Assembly: GCA_016744575.1 (NCBI GenBank)
Contig: JADGEC010000004.1
Coordinates: 1 to 64,000, forward strand
Length of the DNA stretch: 64,000 nucleotides
Direction: 5' to 3'
From: Sulfurimonadaceae bacterium
GTDB taxonomy: Bacteria > Campylobacterota > Campylobacteria > Campylobacterales > Sulfurimonadaceae
Part shown: in pieces, positions 51,298 to 60,678 of the stretch
Layout: every line of letters begins with the position of its first letter
Numbering within the stretch: the first letter of the stretch is position 1
Notes under the pieces: model-generated
What the model was told of the DNA's origin: nothing
The model's database searches: none
The model's input: the letters and a program-made list of their open reading frames with translations, nothing else
Translations under genes and position numbers: made by a program

Positions 51298-52376
51298 TGT
51301 TCACCTTTTACATAACTACCCAGCCATGTCATCTCTTCAGTATGTTGAGCCAGTACACGCTGTACGTTCGCATCATCGATATGGGCGTAGAAATCGATGA
51401 AGAACCAGTAGCCGAAGCCATCGTTCTCTTTTGAGGGACGACTCTCTATCTTGCTAAGGTTGATCTTCTCATCATCAAAATCCTGTAAGAAATGCACCAA
51501 TGCACCAGGCTCTTTGGCATCTTTAAGTCTTACGAGGACTGAGGTCTTGTCACTCCCACTGATACCGTTTTTAAAATCACTCAGGATAAAGAAACGTGTC
51601 GAGTTGTTATGGACATCCTCGATGTTCTCAAACATCGTCGGTACCCCATAGAGTTTTGCTGCAATATGACTGCAGATGGCAGCAGACTCGTTATCATCAG
51701 CTGCAAGTATAGCCGCCTTGGCAGTCGACTCGACAGGGATAAGCTCGACAGTATCAAGCCCATGCTCTAACAGGAATTCCTGACACTGACCAAAACCTTT
51801 GTCTTTGGAGTAGACACGCTTGATATCTTGTACATGTTCAGCCTTGGTCGCAAATGACATATGGATCGGCATATAGATCTCAGCGACGATCTTCATCGAA
51901 CTCTTTGCCAGCAGATCGAGTGTCTCACCGACCACACCATCTCGACGGCTCTCGATCGGGACTACACCAAACTTGGCTCGTCCGGCCTCAAGTGTCTTAA
52001 AGACTGCGTTGATAGAGCCCATCGAGAGATACTCACTCATCGCACCAAAACGGCTCTCCGCCGCTTGGTGAGTAAAAGTCCCCTCAGGGCCAAGATAAGC
52101 AATACGTTCAGGCAGTTCTATATTCCTTGAGACGGCAAATATCTCCAGAAAGATCGCCTCGATAGCTGCAGCGTTCAACTCACCATCTTCGGCTTTACTG
52201 ATACTGTCAAGACGCTCGATGATCGCTTTCTCCCGCTCTGGACGGTAGACAGCAGTCCCACTATCATGCTTGATCTCTCCGACGCGTTTCACCACTTCCA
52301 TACGCTGGTTCAACAACCTGATCATCGTATCATCGAGTCGGTCGATCGCCTCACGGCACTCTTGCAGTGTATTCAT
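51294..52376 (-). CDS. pheA: bifunctional chorismate mutase / prephenate dehydratase
   Basis: A 360-residue P-protein. Residues 1-90 are an AroQ-type chorismate mutase (IDRLDDTMIRLLNQRMEVVK). The prephenate dehydratase domain begins at YLGPEGTFTHQAAESRFG and includes ESRRDGVVGETLDLL and the TRF motif (NSTRFFIL). A C-terminal ACT domain (SVLVRLKDAKEPGALVHFLQ) would give phenylalanine feedback control, with ESRPS as part of the Phe site. It heads the pheA-hisC-fliF run. Confidence 0.96.
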   Translation of the reverse strand: MNTLQECREAIDRLDDTMIRLLNQRMEVVKRVGEIKHDSGTAVYRPEREKAIIERLDSISKAEDGELNAAAIEAIFLEIFAVSRNIELPERIAYLGPEGTFTHQAAESRFGAMSEYLSMGSINAVFKTLEAGRAKFGVVPIESRRDGVVGETLDLLAKSSMKIVAEIYMPIHMSFATKAEHVQDIKRVYSKDKGFGQCQEFLLEHGLDTVELIPVESTAKAAILAADDNESAAICSHIAAKLYGVPTMFENIEDVHNNSTRFFILSDFKNGISGSDKTSVLVRLKDAKEPGALVHFLQDFDDEKINLSKIESRPSKENDGFGYWFFIDFYAHIDDANVQRVLAQHTEEMTWLGSYVKGEQ

Positions 52377-52460
52377 GGACTCTCCCTCTATATCTGAAAT
52401 ATCGCCAAAGAGAAGATCAGCTCTCTCATCTTCTTTTTACCTCAATAAAGTATCTTCGTA

Positions 52461-53666
52461 CTACTTTACGAACTCTTCTTCTAGAGCTATCAGGTCTTCA
52501 AACGTCTCACGTCTTCTGATCAGACGTGCTTCACCCTTCTCAACAGCTACTTCTGCGGAGCGTCCACGCGTATTATAGTTACTTCCCATGCCGAAGCCAT
52601 AGGCACCAGCACTGTTGACGACTAAAAGATCATTATGCTTTGTCATAGGCAGCATATAGTCTTTAGCCAGGAAATCCCCACTCTCACATACCGGTCCAAC
52701 GATATCTGCTGTTGTTGCCTCTGCATCGTTCTCCAACAGTTCGATACGATGGTATGCGTTATAAAGGCTCGGCCTAAGTAGATCGTTCATCGCTCCATCG
52801 ACCACGACAAAGCGCTTCTTACCATTTTGCTTCTCATACAGCACTTTCGTTAAAAAATAGCCGGCGTTGGCAGTAAGAAATCGTCCCGGTTCACAGATGA
52901 TCGTCATATCCAGACCTGTCAATGTCGACAGAAGTGCCTGAGCATACGCATAAGGCTCGATAGTCTTCTCATCATCATACTCGACACCTAGTCCGCCTCC
53001 TACATCAAAGAAGCTGAGTTCTATGTCCAGTGCCTGCAGCGAGCGGACCAGATCTGCGACTATGATAGCGGCCTCTCTGATCGGTACCAGCTCTGTGAGT
53101 TGCGAGCCGATATGAAAATGTACACCGACCGGGTCAAGGTTTTTCGAGTTCTTTGCACGAATATACATCCGTTTAGCGGTATCGAGATCGACACCAAACT
53201 TATTGTCATGCAGTCCTGTAGAGATGTACGGATGGGTCTTGGGATCGATATTCGGATTGACACGAATACTAATACGTGCCTTTATACCGAGCTCCTGGGC
53301 TATAGCGTCGACACGTTCGAGTTCAGCAGCACTCTCGACATTGATATAGAGGATATCACGCTCAAGCGCTTCGCGGATCTCATCATCACGTTTACCGACA
53401 CCACTGAAAATGATCTTATATTTTGCGATCCCCCCAAGCATAGCACGTCGTACTTCTCCGATGGAGACACAGTCTGCCCCGGCACCAAGCTGTGCGAAGT
53501 GCTTGATGACACTGAGGTTTGAGTTAGCTTTGACAGCGTAAGCCATCAGGGACTTTCTGCCTTTAAAAGCAGAGCCCAGACTACTAAACTGTCCCGTCAT
53601 ATGCTCAAGGTCATAGATATATAAAGGGGTACCATACTGCTCTGCGAGCTGTTTAAAATCGATCAC
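52461..53666 (-). CDS. lysA: diaminopimelate decarboxylase
   Basis: A 401-residue PLP enzyme that makes L-lysine from meso-diaminopimelate. The PLP lysine is in LMAYAVKANSN, with VHFHIGSQ, DVGGGLGVEY and CEPGRFLTANAG as further active-site segments. The C-terminal GPVCESGDFLA and SAGAYGFGMGSNYN are characteristic. It lies between lptG and pheA as in Campylobacter, minus one small gene that Campylobacter has. Confidence 0.96.
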   Translation of the reverse strand: MIDFKQLAEQYGTPLYIYDLEHMTGQFSSLGSAFKGRKSLMAYAVKANSNLSVIKHFAQLGAGADCVSIGEVRRAMLGGIAKYKIIFSGVGKRDDEIREALERDILYINVESAAELERVDAIAQELGIKARISIRVNPNIDPKTHPYISTGLHDNKFGVDLDTAKRMYIRAKNSKNLDPVGVHFHIGSQLTELVPIREAAIIVADLVRSLQALDIELSFFDVGGGLGVEYDDEKTIEPYAYAQALLSTLTGLDMTIICEPGRFLTANAGYFLTKVLYEKQNGKKRFVVVDGAMNDLLRPSLYNAYHRIELLENDAEATTADIVGPVCESGDFLAKDYMLPMTKHNDLLVVNSAGAYGFGMGSNYNTRGRSAEVAVEKGEARLIRRRETFEDLIALEEEFVK

Positions 53667-53771
53667 TGTTTCATCATCCTAAAATAGTTGCTTTAAAAGG
53701 GGGTATTTTATCCAAAAAGTGCTTATGTCATGCGTAGAGAAGTGCCATCATAAGCTAGCACGAGAAGATGA

Positions 53772-54842
53772 TCAGTGCCTGCTCTCAAAACGACGTAACT
53801 GATACACCGCAACAGCGAAGAAGATAAGGACAGGAAGGATGATCCCCACCTCTCCAGGGATGACCTTAAGGTTGGAGAGTCTTATGAGAAAGAACATGAC
53901 ACCCCAGCTCAAAAGTGTTGAGAGAATAGCCCCAAAACTAAAGAGTGTCAAGTTTAAAAAACGTGCACTTGCCGGGACGAAAAAGAAGATGATCACGACT
54001 AGAAAAGGGGCAAAGAACGGATAGATGACTATCTTATAGAGTGCACTCTTGATGTTGTCGATATTGACATTTTGATCATACAGAAGCCTTAAAGCGATGA
54101 CAGAGTCTTGTATCGTGAAGCTGGCACTCCCCTCATAGACCTGATCGAGGATCTTAGGTCTAAAACCCTTCAGAAGCCTTAGATCGTTCTGCGGGTCGAT
54201 GACCACACCGGCACTCTCAAAATCGGCTTTATCCGGGACATGCATCAAGTGTGCTTTCTCGATATACCAGTAATCATTTCGGTAAGAGGCACTTTTAGCT
54301 ACGACGACCTCATCTAAAATATTATCCTTCATGCTGAATATTCGCACATCTTCCGCACGTTTTTGAAGGGGATAGAGACTTCCGAAAAAGATGTACTGAT
54401 CGGAAAAGGTAAAGAACATATTACTCGTGGGTTGTGCAAAGTGTGTGTTTCTACGGATCCCATCAGCATATTCCTGTGCTTTTGCAAACGATGTCGTCGT
54501 ATGTAAAAGGATAAAGCCGATGATAATGGAGATCGATACGATAAAAAAAGGCTTTAGTACATCCGTCTTGGAGTAGCCTAAGGCATAGAATCCCACCAGA
54601 GCATTGGAACGGATCAAAAATATCTTGGTCGTGATCATGGCAAAGACTAGTGAAAGTGGCAGGAGTGTGTCTATTGCGACAAAAGCCATATACATAAAGT
54701 ACAGCAGTAACAAGTTCGCTGATTCAGGGAGTGAATCTGCATTTCCCATGTAGTCGAAACCGACGACAAAGAAGATCAGTGCCATCAAGATGACACTGAA
54801 ATATTTCAGATAGTGAAATGCGATATAACGAAAATGTACCAT
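53772..54842 (-). CDS. lptG: LptF/LptG-family lipopolysaccharide export permease
   Basis: A 356-residue YjgP/YjgQ-type protein. Three N-terminal transmembrane helices, a periplasmic beta-jellyroll region (residues about 130-265) and three C-terminal helices give the LptF/G layout. With LptB it extracts LPS from the inner membrane. The assignment to LptG rather than LptF follows the position beside pth and lysA in Campylobacter and is less sure than the family. Confidence 0.85.
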   Translation of the reverse strand: MVHFRYIAFHYLKYFSVILMALIFFVVGFDYMGNADSLPESANLLLLYFMYMAFVAIDTLLPLSLVFAMITTKIFLIRSNALVGFYALGYSKTDVLKPFFIVSISIIIGFILLHTTTSFAKAQEYADGIRRNTHFAQPTSNMFFTFSDQYIFFGSLYPLQKRAEDVRIFSMKDNILDEVVVAKSASYRNDYWYIEKAHLMHVPDKADFESAGVVIDPQNDLRLLKGFRPKILDQVYEGSASFTIQDSVIALRLLYDQNVNIDNIKSALYKIVIYPFFAPFLVVIIFFFVPASARFLNLTLFSFGAILSTLLSWGVMFFLIRLSNLKVIPGEVGIILPVLIFFAVAVYQLRRFESRH

Positions 54843-54870
54843 CAGGGCCTGCTGTTTGCTTGATTACCGG

Positions 54871-55428
54871 CTATTCTAGCGGAAATTTCTTGATCGAGTA
54901 CTTAGAAGCAACGTTTTCCCACGATTCCTGAGACAAAGAGCCTACCGCATCTGCCGCCTGCGCAATCCAGGTCGAAAGGTGTTCTTGCTCATCTTTACTG
55001 AAACTGTTGAGGACATGATCGATGACCTTTGATCGTTCCTGTGGCTTTGATATGCCCATGCGTACACGAAGATACTCTTTGCTGATAGAGATATCAGTCG
55101 ACTTCAGTCCATTATGCCCTCCATGTCCACCGCCATGCTTGAACCGAAGCGCTCCAAAAGGGAGATCAAGGTCATCATGGATGACGACAACATCATCGAT
55201 CTTATAAAAGTTCTTCACGGCGGCGATAGAACGTCCTGAAAGGTTCATGAATGTCAAAGGTCGTAGATAATAATGTGGTCCGGCTTTATGGAGGTCGCCT
55301 TCAAAAGAGGCTTTTTTTATAGGAGTGGAAGTGTTTCGACGAAGCAGTTCATCGATCACCATAAACCCGATATTGTGTCGGGTCGTGGCATATGCCGGAC
55401 CCGGATTACCCAGTCCGACTATAAGCAA
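54871..55428 (-). CDS. pth: peptidyl-tRNA hydrolase
   Basis: A 185-residue enzyme that recycles peptidyl-tRNA released from stalled ribosomes. Active-site segments are LIVGLGNPGPAYATTRHNIG, with the catalytic His, and RPLTFMNLSGRS, DDLDLPFG and GGHGGHNGLKS. It starts 2 nt after rplY ends, the common rplY-pth pairing. Confidence 0.97.
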   Translation of the reverse strand: MLIVGLGNPGPAYATTRHNIGFMVIDELLRRNTSTPIKKASFEGDLHKAGPHYYLRPLTFMNLSGRSIAAVKNFYKIDDVVVIHDDLDLPFGALRFKHGGGHGGHNGLKSTDISISKEYLRVRMGISKPQERSKVIDHVLNSFSKDEQEHLSTWIAQAADAVGSLSQESWENVASKYSIKKFPLE

Positions 55429-55430
55429 GC

Positions 55431-55967
55431 TTACTTCGCTTTGATGATAGAGAGTACAGAGACGCGATCAGAATCTGTGAAAGTGACATTTTCAATAGTA
55501 GAAAGGTCACGAATCAGGATAGAGTTAGCGATGTCAAGATCTGAGACATCGATCTTGATGCTGTTAGGGACGTTCTCTATAGCCGCTTTGACACGAAGAC
55601 GAGTCTTGGAGACATGAAGCATACCGCCATTCTTACGACCAACTGGTGTACCTTGAGGATCTACCGGGATATTGTAGTGTGAGACTACACCTGTCTGTGC
55701 TATCATCATATCTACATGAAGCAAGTTACCTGTAAGTGGGTGGGACTCATATGATTGAACGACAACATTCAACTCGTTTCCGCCAACGTTTACCGGAAAT
55801 GCCAATGTCTCTTTGTTGCGAACAGTACGGATAAACTCATTCATCTTGAATACAGCGTTGACATTCTCAACACCTTTTCCGTAAATATTAGCAATTAGAT
55901 AACCATCTTGGCGATGCGCTTTTGTACTACGCTTACCAGTACTCTCTCTAATAGTGCCTTCTAACAT
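55431..55967 (-). CDS. rplY: 50S ribosomal protein L25 (CTC form)
   Basis: A 178-residue long-form L25/TL5/CTC protein that binds 5S rRNA. The N-terminal L25 domain (MLEGTIRESTGKRSTKAHRQ) is followed by the CTC beta-domain (HYNIPVDPQGTPVGRKNGGM). The start has AAGGA upstream, and a TATAAT promoter lies at 56002-55997 on the minus strand. Expression as part of a translation-associated rplY-pth unit is likely. Confidence 0.95.
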   Translation of the reverse strand: MLEGTIRESTGKRSTKAHRQDGYLIANIYGKGVENVNAVFKMNEFIRTVRNKETLAFPVNVGGNELNVVVQSYESHPLTGNLLHVDMMIAQTGVVSHYNIPVDPQGTPVGRKNGGMLHVSKTRLRVKAAIENVPNSIKIDVSDLDIANSILIRDLSTIENVTFTDSDRVSVLSIIKAK

Positions 55968-55996
55968 GATGTGTCCTTAAATATAAAATGAGGCGA

Positions 55997-56030
55997 ATTA
56001 TACAGAAGGACACCTATAAAGATCCTGAAT
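55997..56030 (-). promoter_or_regulatory. rplY promoter with 21-bp repeat
   Basis: On the minus strand, the repeat block runs from 56030 to 56010, then 7 bases, then TATAAT (56002 to 55997). The same block stands before dxs with one mismatch. Confidence 0.55.
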
Positions 56031-56062
56031 CCAAGATAGGCGGAGAGATATCTGTCTAACTA

Positions 56063-57253
56063 TTACCCTTTGATCTCAAAGATATCATCCGCATCGAACT
56101 CATCTTCTTGCTGATTCTCTTTCTTGAGCTTCGAGCCAGAGTCCATTCCTTGCATCTTAAGCTTAAGGTCTGATGGCGATGTGGCATAGCTGAACGCCTC
56201 TTCGGTTGAGATCTTCTTAGCTGTCCACAAGTCCAATATACCCTGGTCAAAACTTTGTGATCCGTAGATCTCTTTTCCCTCTTCTATCGCATCACGGATC
56301 TCAATATCACGGTTCTCCATGATAAGCTGTTCGATCCGCGGTGTACGTACCAGCACCTCGAGCCCAGCTGCACGCTTTCCATCTATCGTAGGGATAAGGC
56401 GCTGAGAGATAATGCCTTGCAGTACCCCAGCAAGGGTAAACCTTACCCGACTCTGCTCTTCGATACTGAACATGGAGATAATACGGTTGATCGTCTCTTT
56501 CGCATCGAGTGTATGGAGAGTAGAGAAGACGAGATGCCCGGTGTCTGCCGCATGCAGCGCGATCTCGATAGTCTCGATATCACGCATCTCTCCGACAAGG
56601 ATGATATCGGGGTCTTCACGTAGAGAAGCACGTAAAGCGTTGGAAAAGCTATGCGAGTCCTGTCCAATACTACGTTGATTGACAATACATTTGCGGTCTT
56701 TATGGACAAACTCGATCGGGTCTTCGATAGTGATGATATGTTTACGTTTCTTGAGGTTTATCTCATTGACAAGTGCTGCCAGAGTAGTAGACTTACCACT
56801 TCCTGTCACCCCGGTGACAAGGACGAGACCCCGCTCCATATCAGTAAACCTGTGGACTATACCAGGCAGTCCCAGTTCATCGATGTTCATTATTTTGACC
56901 GGAATCGTACGAAACACTGCCGAGACCCCTTCCATCTGAAAAAAGATATTGACACGAAATCGGGTCTCTTCATCATAAGGGTAGACAAGGTCCAGCTCTT
57001 TCTTCTCGACAAACTCCATAAATCGACTGCGTAACAGCTCTTTAGCAAATGTCAACGCAGCTGTTCTGGAGATGACCTCACCTGAAAGTGGGATAATATC
57101 CCCGTTTATCCGCGCCCGTACGACAGAGTTAGCCTTGATATGAAGGTCACTTCCCCCCGCATCAAGCATCCGTCTCAGGTAGGCCCGGATCTTCTTTAAG
57201 GTCTCAAATGTAAGGTCATCTACATTAAACGCAATGCTTTCCGCTTCCATCAC
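56063..57253 (-). CDS. pilT: PilT-type twitching motility ATPase
   Basis: A 396-residue hexameric secretion ATPase that retracts type IV pili. Walker A is GVTGSGKSTTLAALV, the Asp box is ITIEDPIEFVH, Walker B is LREDPDIILVGEMRD, and the His box is STLHTLDAKETI. The C-terminus is longer and more acidic than in classic PilT (EDEFDADDIF), so PilU-like or another paralogue is possible. It overlaps tal by 4 bp; no other pilus gene is in the window. Confidence 0.88.
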   Translation of the reverse strand: MMEAESIAFNVDDLTFETLKKIRAYLRRMLDAGGSDLHIKANSVVRARINGDIIPLSGEVISRTAALTFAKELLRSRFMEFVEKKELDLVYPYDEETRFRVNIFFQMEGVSAVFRTIPVKIMNIDELGLPGIVHRFTDMERGLVLVTGVTGSGKSTTLAALVNEINLKKRKHIITIEDPIEFVHKDRKCIVNQRSIGQDSHSFSNALRASLREDPDIILVGEMRDIETIEIALHAADTGHLVFSTLHTLDAKETINRIISMFSIEEQSRVRFTLAGVLQGIISQRLIPTIDGKRAAGLEVLVRTPRIEQLIMENRDIEIRDAIEEGKEIYGSQSFDQGILDLWTAKKISTEEAFSYATSPSDLKLKMQGMDSGSKLKKENQQEDEFDADDIFEIKG

Positions 57254-58236
57254 GACTCCAATTCGTCAAGTATTTCTTGAAAAGCCACCTTAAACGCACT
57301 CAATCCATCGGCAATCAAAATAGCTATGACACCATCAAGGTCTATCCCCACTTTCTCTATGGATGTAAAGAGGGCATCGATCTTGGCCCTCTCTATTGGC
57401 AGATGTACCGTATCGGCTCCGGAAGCGACAAAAGCATCAATAGTCGCTATCGGTGCAGTATTGACCGAGTTTCTTGCCAATAACTCCTCGACATAGTAAG
57501 AGGGTCGCAGATCGTCGCCTTTAACGCCAGTACTGGCAAATAACGTACGACAACCCGGGAGCTGCATTGCCTCGATCTTATCATAGATAAGTGCAGCATT
57601 GTAGATGCCGGCCAGTCCGGTAGGAATCTCATAGGTACTTAATGTCGCATCCAGTGCACGGTCAAGTCTGCTTACAAAGACACTGATGACCGTATCTACT
57701 TTACTATCACTTTGACTCAGGCCTTTAGCAAAGGCATTGGCACATGCTACTGCCTGTTCTTTAGAGAACACCAGTGTCGCATTTACAGGTATCCCCGCAG
57801 CGACTAAAGATTCCATCGCAGGGTAACCAGCATCCGTTGCAGGGACTTTTATCATCACATTTGGTCGATCGATGGTGGCAAACAGCCGTTTACCCTCCTC
57901 TATCGTCGCCAAAGTATCATCACTTAGGTTGGGGTCTACCTCAATACTGACATAACCATCATTACCTGCATCATACAGCGGACGGAGCACATCAGCTGCT
58001 TTAGTGATATCGAAGATAGCTACTGCCTCATATTTCGCTTTAGCCGCCAAGCCACTCAAGCCCTCAAGCTGCTCTTTATAAGCCGGTGAAGTCAATATCG
58101 CATTTTTGAAGATCGCCGGATTGGATGTTGCTCCGTTGACGATACCGTTATCTATAAGGACCTTAAAGTCGTTGTCTAAAAAATCACGTTCTATGAAATC
58201 TGCCCACAATGAGAACTTTATATCAGAATTAACCAT
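57250..58236 (-). CDS. tal: transaldolase
   Basis: A 328-residue TIM-barrel enzyme of the pentose phosphate pathway. It moves a dihydroxyacetone unit between sugar phosphates through a Schiff-base lysine, seen in VMIKVPATDAGYPAM. The N-terminal SNPAIFKNAI motif is typical. The end segment with IPIERAKIDAL-like sequence fits the long transaldolase type found in Campylobacterota. It is coupled to pilT by a 4-bp overlap. Confidence 0.94.
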   Translation of the reverse strand: MVNSDIKFSLWADFIERDFLDNDFKVLIDNGIVNGATSNPAIFKNAILTSPAYKEQLEGLSGLAAKAKYEAVAIFDITKAADVLRPLYDAGNDGYVSIEVDPNLSDDTLATIEEGKRLFATIDRPNVMIKVPATDAGYPAMESLVAAGIPVNATLVFSKEQAVACANAFAKGLSQSDSKVDTVISVFVSRLDRALDATLSTYEIPTGLAGIYNAALIYDKIEAMQLPGCRTLFASTGVKGDDLRPSYYVEELLARNSVNTAPIATIDAFVASGADTVHLPIERAKIDALFTSIEKVGIDLDGVIAILIADGLSAFKVAFQEILDELES

Positions 58237-58297
58237 CCTTCACCCTTATCAATAATATTGGTTCATTATAGCCCAAAGAGATCACAAAGAGGATAAA

Positions 58298-60118
58298 TCA
58301 GAAAAAATAGTCCAAAGTCACTTTCAATGTATCCCACTCATCCACATACTTCTCGACATGATCATAAGAGAGTGTGAGTGCGCTATTTGATGAAGTTCGC
58401 CAATGCTGTGAAGCGTTGAGTATCCACTGCTGCTCCCCAGTAGCGTAAAAACGTCTTGTCGCTTCAAGGTTGGTCTTAAAAGCTTTACCCTCATATAAGA
58501 CAGCACCAACTGAACCACCGAGTGCTGCGACAAGACCACTCTCAAGATAAAAGAGGGGATCGGCCATCAGATAAAGATAACCAAAGTCACTGCCCCATGA
58601 GAGACCAGCACCCGCACTAAAGGTAAACTCTGCATCTTCATTTAGATAATTCCTGTCCCACCCCGTCTTCATCCGCCATGAGAGAGGCTGGAAAAACTCA
58701 CTTCGAGGTGTGATCGAGACGATAGAGAGTATCGTCGCCTCTTCGAGCTGAAACGTCTCATCACTATAGCTCGCCAGGATATCAAGAAACTCTATCTGAG
58801 TACCTCGTAAAAAACCCACATCACTATCTTCAAGATGATGATAGGCCGGACGTATACCGGCAAATTGGATCGGTCGACCATCGCGCCAACCCAGCGAGAA
58901 GGTCGCCTTGACCGCACGGTGCCCCTGATCAGGGTTCTCCGGCTCATCTATGAGTATCTCATCACCCTGTCCAAGTCTCGAACGAGCACTCAGTATGGAG
59001 TGAAAACGCTGGAGATAGGCTTCCTTATCTGTCTTACCCTCTATATAATGATACTCCGTCAACTCTGAAGCAGCCTCCAGTATATAACGCTTCTCCTGCT
59101 GTTCATACTGTTCATCAGTGATTAGCTCTTTTGGATCAGAAAGACCCTTGCTCATCGCAAGTGTCGCTTCTGTCGCTTCCTGCGAAAGCGTCTTCTCATA
59201 AGCTAAAAGCACGGTATACTTGGAAGGCCGGTAGTGCCGCTCCTGCACTATCCCCTCAGCTTCAGCTGCGTGTACTGTCTCCGGAGGAATCACCTGATAG
59301 GTGAAATACTCTCTGAGATGGATCGATGGACGAGCTGCTTCGATCAACCAGAGCATGTTGTAAGAGCAGTTCTCATCAAAGAAGTAGTACCAGGAGTAGG
59401 TATCTCTGATCTCCCATATATGCCGCATCATCTGCATCACCTCATCTGAGGTGAGATCTAGGTCATACTCCCAGATATCGCGCTGTTCAGTATCACGATA
59501 CTCTTTGAGTTTCTCGTAATAAGGCAGAAGTGAATACTTACCAAAATAACCGCCAAAGAGCCCTTTGATGGCAAATATCGCACCATTCTCGGTAGAGGTA
59601 TCGGCATTTGCCGCATAGTTGATGGCATAAGAGAGCATCTTCGAGTCGTAAGAGGAGTCGATCCGTAAAAAGGTGTGTCCAAACATCGACGCAGGCGAGT
59701 TGACATGGGCAAAGGGAAAGACAAGAGTCACAGACTGCGGGTCTACCCGCTTCATCAAAGACTCAAATGTCTTACATTCGACTTTAGGAAGGCCTTTTAG
59801 TCCCAACTCCTGCTGCAGCCACACTTTTCTGGCAGGATACTTACAGGCCGTCGCATTATCATCAAAGACTTTCTCATCGTACAGTGCCCTGATAGTCGCA
59901 TGCAGTTCAGAGCGTGCATCTCGTTGACCACCCTCTGCTATGAAGAAATCTGCATCATCTATCTCACTGGTCTGACCATCAGGCATATGTAAAAGAATAT
60001 GCCAGTAACGTGAACTATCGAGATCTTGTTCATCTGCTTTTTGTAAATAGCTTTCAAGACCAGCATCAGCAAAGACAGCGATCGACAAAAGACAGAAAAG
60101 ATAAAGTGTACGGATGAT
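58298..60118 (-). CDS. DUF4105 outer-membrane/periplasmic protein, apparent ATC start
   Basis: About 606 residues. The DUF4105 region (about residues 120-330) includes SPASMFGHTFLRID and DENCSYNMLWLIEAARP; the C-terminal 200 residues form amphipathic strands ending in Phe-Phe, as in a beta-barrel. The frame codes for a good signal peptide (IRTLYLFCLLSIAVFADA) but contains no ATG, GTG or TTG before it. ATC codons at 60121, 60118 and 60115 follow AAAGG (60130-60126); 60118 has 7-nt spacing. TTG 60088 would remove the signal. The function is unknown; it neighbours DUF3015. Confidence 0.75.
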   Translation of the reverse strand: MIRTLYLFCLLSIAVFADAGLESYLQKADEQDLDSSRYWHILLHMPDGQTSEIDDADFFIAEGGQRDARSELHATIRALYDEKVFDDNATACKYPARKVWLQQELGLKGLPKVECKTFESLMKRVDPQSVTLVFPFAHVNSPASMFGHTFLRIDSSYDSKMLSYAINYAANADTSTENGAIFAIKGLFGGYFGKYSLLPYYEKLKEYRDTEQRDIWEYDLDLTSDEVMQMMRHIWEIRDTYSWYYFFDENCSYNMLWLIEAARPSIHLREYFTYQVIPPETVHAAEAEGIVQERHYRPSKYTVLLAYEKTLSQEATEATLAMSKGLSDPKELITDEQYEQQEKRYILEAASELTEYHYIEGKTDKEAYLQRFHSILSARSRLGQGDEILIDEPENPDQGHRAVKATFSLGWRDGRPIQFAGIRPAYHHLEDSDVGFLRGTQIEFLDILASYSDETFQLEEATILSIVSITPRSEFFQPLSWRMKTGWDRNYLNEDAEFTFSAGAGLSWGSDFGYLYLMADPLFYLESGLVAALGGSVGAVLYEGKAFKTNLEATRRFYATGEQQWILNASQHWRTSSNSALTLSYDHVEKYVDEWDTLKVTLDYFF

Positions 60119-60145
60119 GATGGGACCTTTGTAAGAAGAGAGGTC

Positions 60146-60165
60146 AAACGGGACAGAGCCCGTTT
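60146..60165 (-). terminator. hairpin between the DUF3015 and DUF4105 genes
   Basis: AAACGGG (60146-60152) and CCCGTTT (60159-60165) form a perfect 7-bp stem with a 6-nt loop. On the minus strand it lies 12 nt after the DUF3015 stop and is followed by a pyrimidine-rich tract, so it is the most terminator-like hairpin here. Confidence 0.6.
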
Positions 60166-60176
60166 AAAAGGTAGTC

Positions 60177-60623
60177 TTAGCCTGCGACAACTGCGATATT
60201 GTCTAGAACGTCAGCCATCTTTGCTTTGTCAGTAGCATAGATACTGTTGTAATTCGTCTGAAGTGCTGATGCGAAAGTAGCTTTGTCTTCTACTTGAAGC
60301 AGCTCAGCCAAGGTATCTATTGATTCGCCATGACCCATCGCGATCTCTTTAGCAAGCTGATCCATGTTCGATGCTACGAACTCTTCTGCACGCTCATTCA
60401 TGACTAACTTGACTTTTGTACAGCCTGATGTACCTGAAGTCACACCAAAAGTCTGATTTCCGGAAGTACCGTTTGTCGTAGCCTGAAGTGCCAATAGTAC
60501 GGCACTGCTGTCATCTTTGATGATCTGTGAACCAAGGCCACACCCTGTCTGATTGTTCACTGCGGCGTATGCACCTGTACTCATTAACAGTGCGACTGCT
60601 GCACTTACAAGAATCTTTTTCAT
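60177..60623 (-). CDS. DUF3015 periplasmic protein
   Basis: A 148-residue exported protein (signal MKKILVSAAVALLMSTGAYA). The pattern TGCGLGSQIIKDDSS and ATTNGTSGNQTFGVTSGTSG, followed by a second Cys, is that of DUF3015. The two cysteines could form a disulfide. A helical C-terminal domain follows. DUF3015 and DUF4105 genes are often adjacent in proteobacteria, which suggests a shared envelope role, but no activity is known to me. Confidence 0.85.
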   Translation of the reverse strand: MKKILVSAAVALLMSTGAYAAVNNQTGCGLGSQIIKDDSSAVLLALQATTNGTSGNQTFGVTSGTSGCTKVKLVMNERAEEFVASNMDQLAKEIAMGHGESIDTLAELLQVEDKATFASALQTNYNSIYATDKAKMADVLDNIAVVAG

Positions 60624-60678
60624 AGATACCCTTTTTTTTGGAATGGACCAGTATAAATTCTTCAGACTTAAAAAAACA

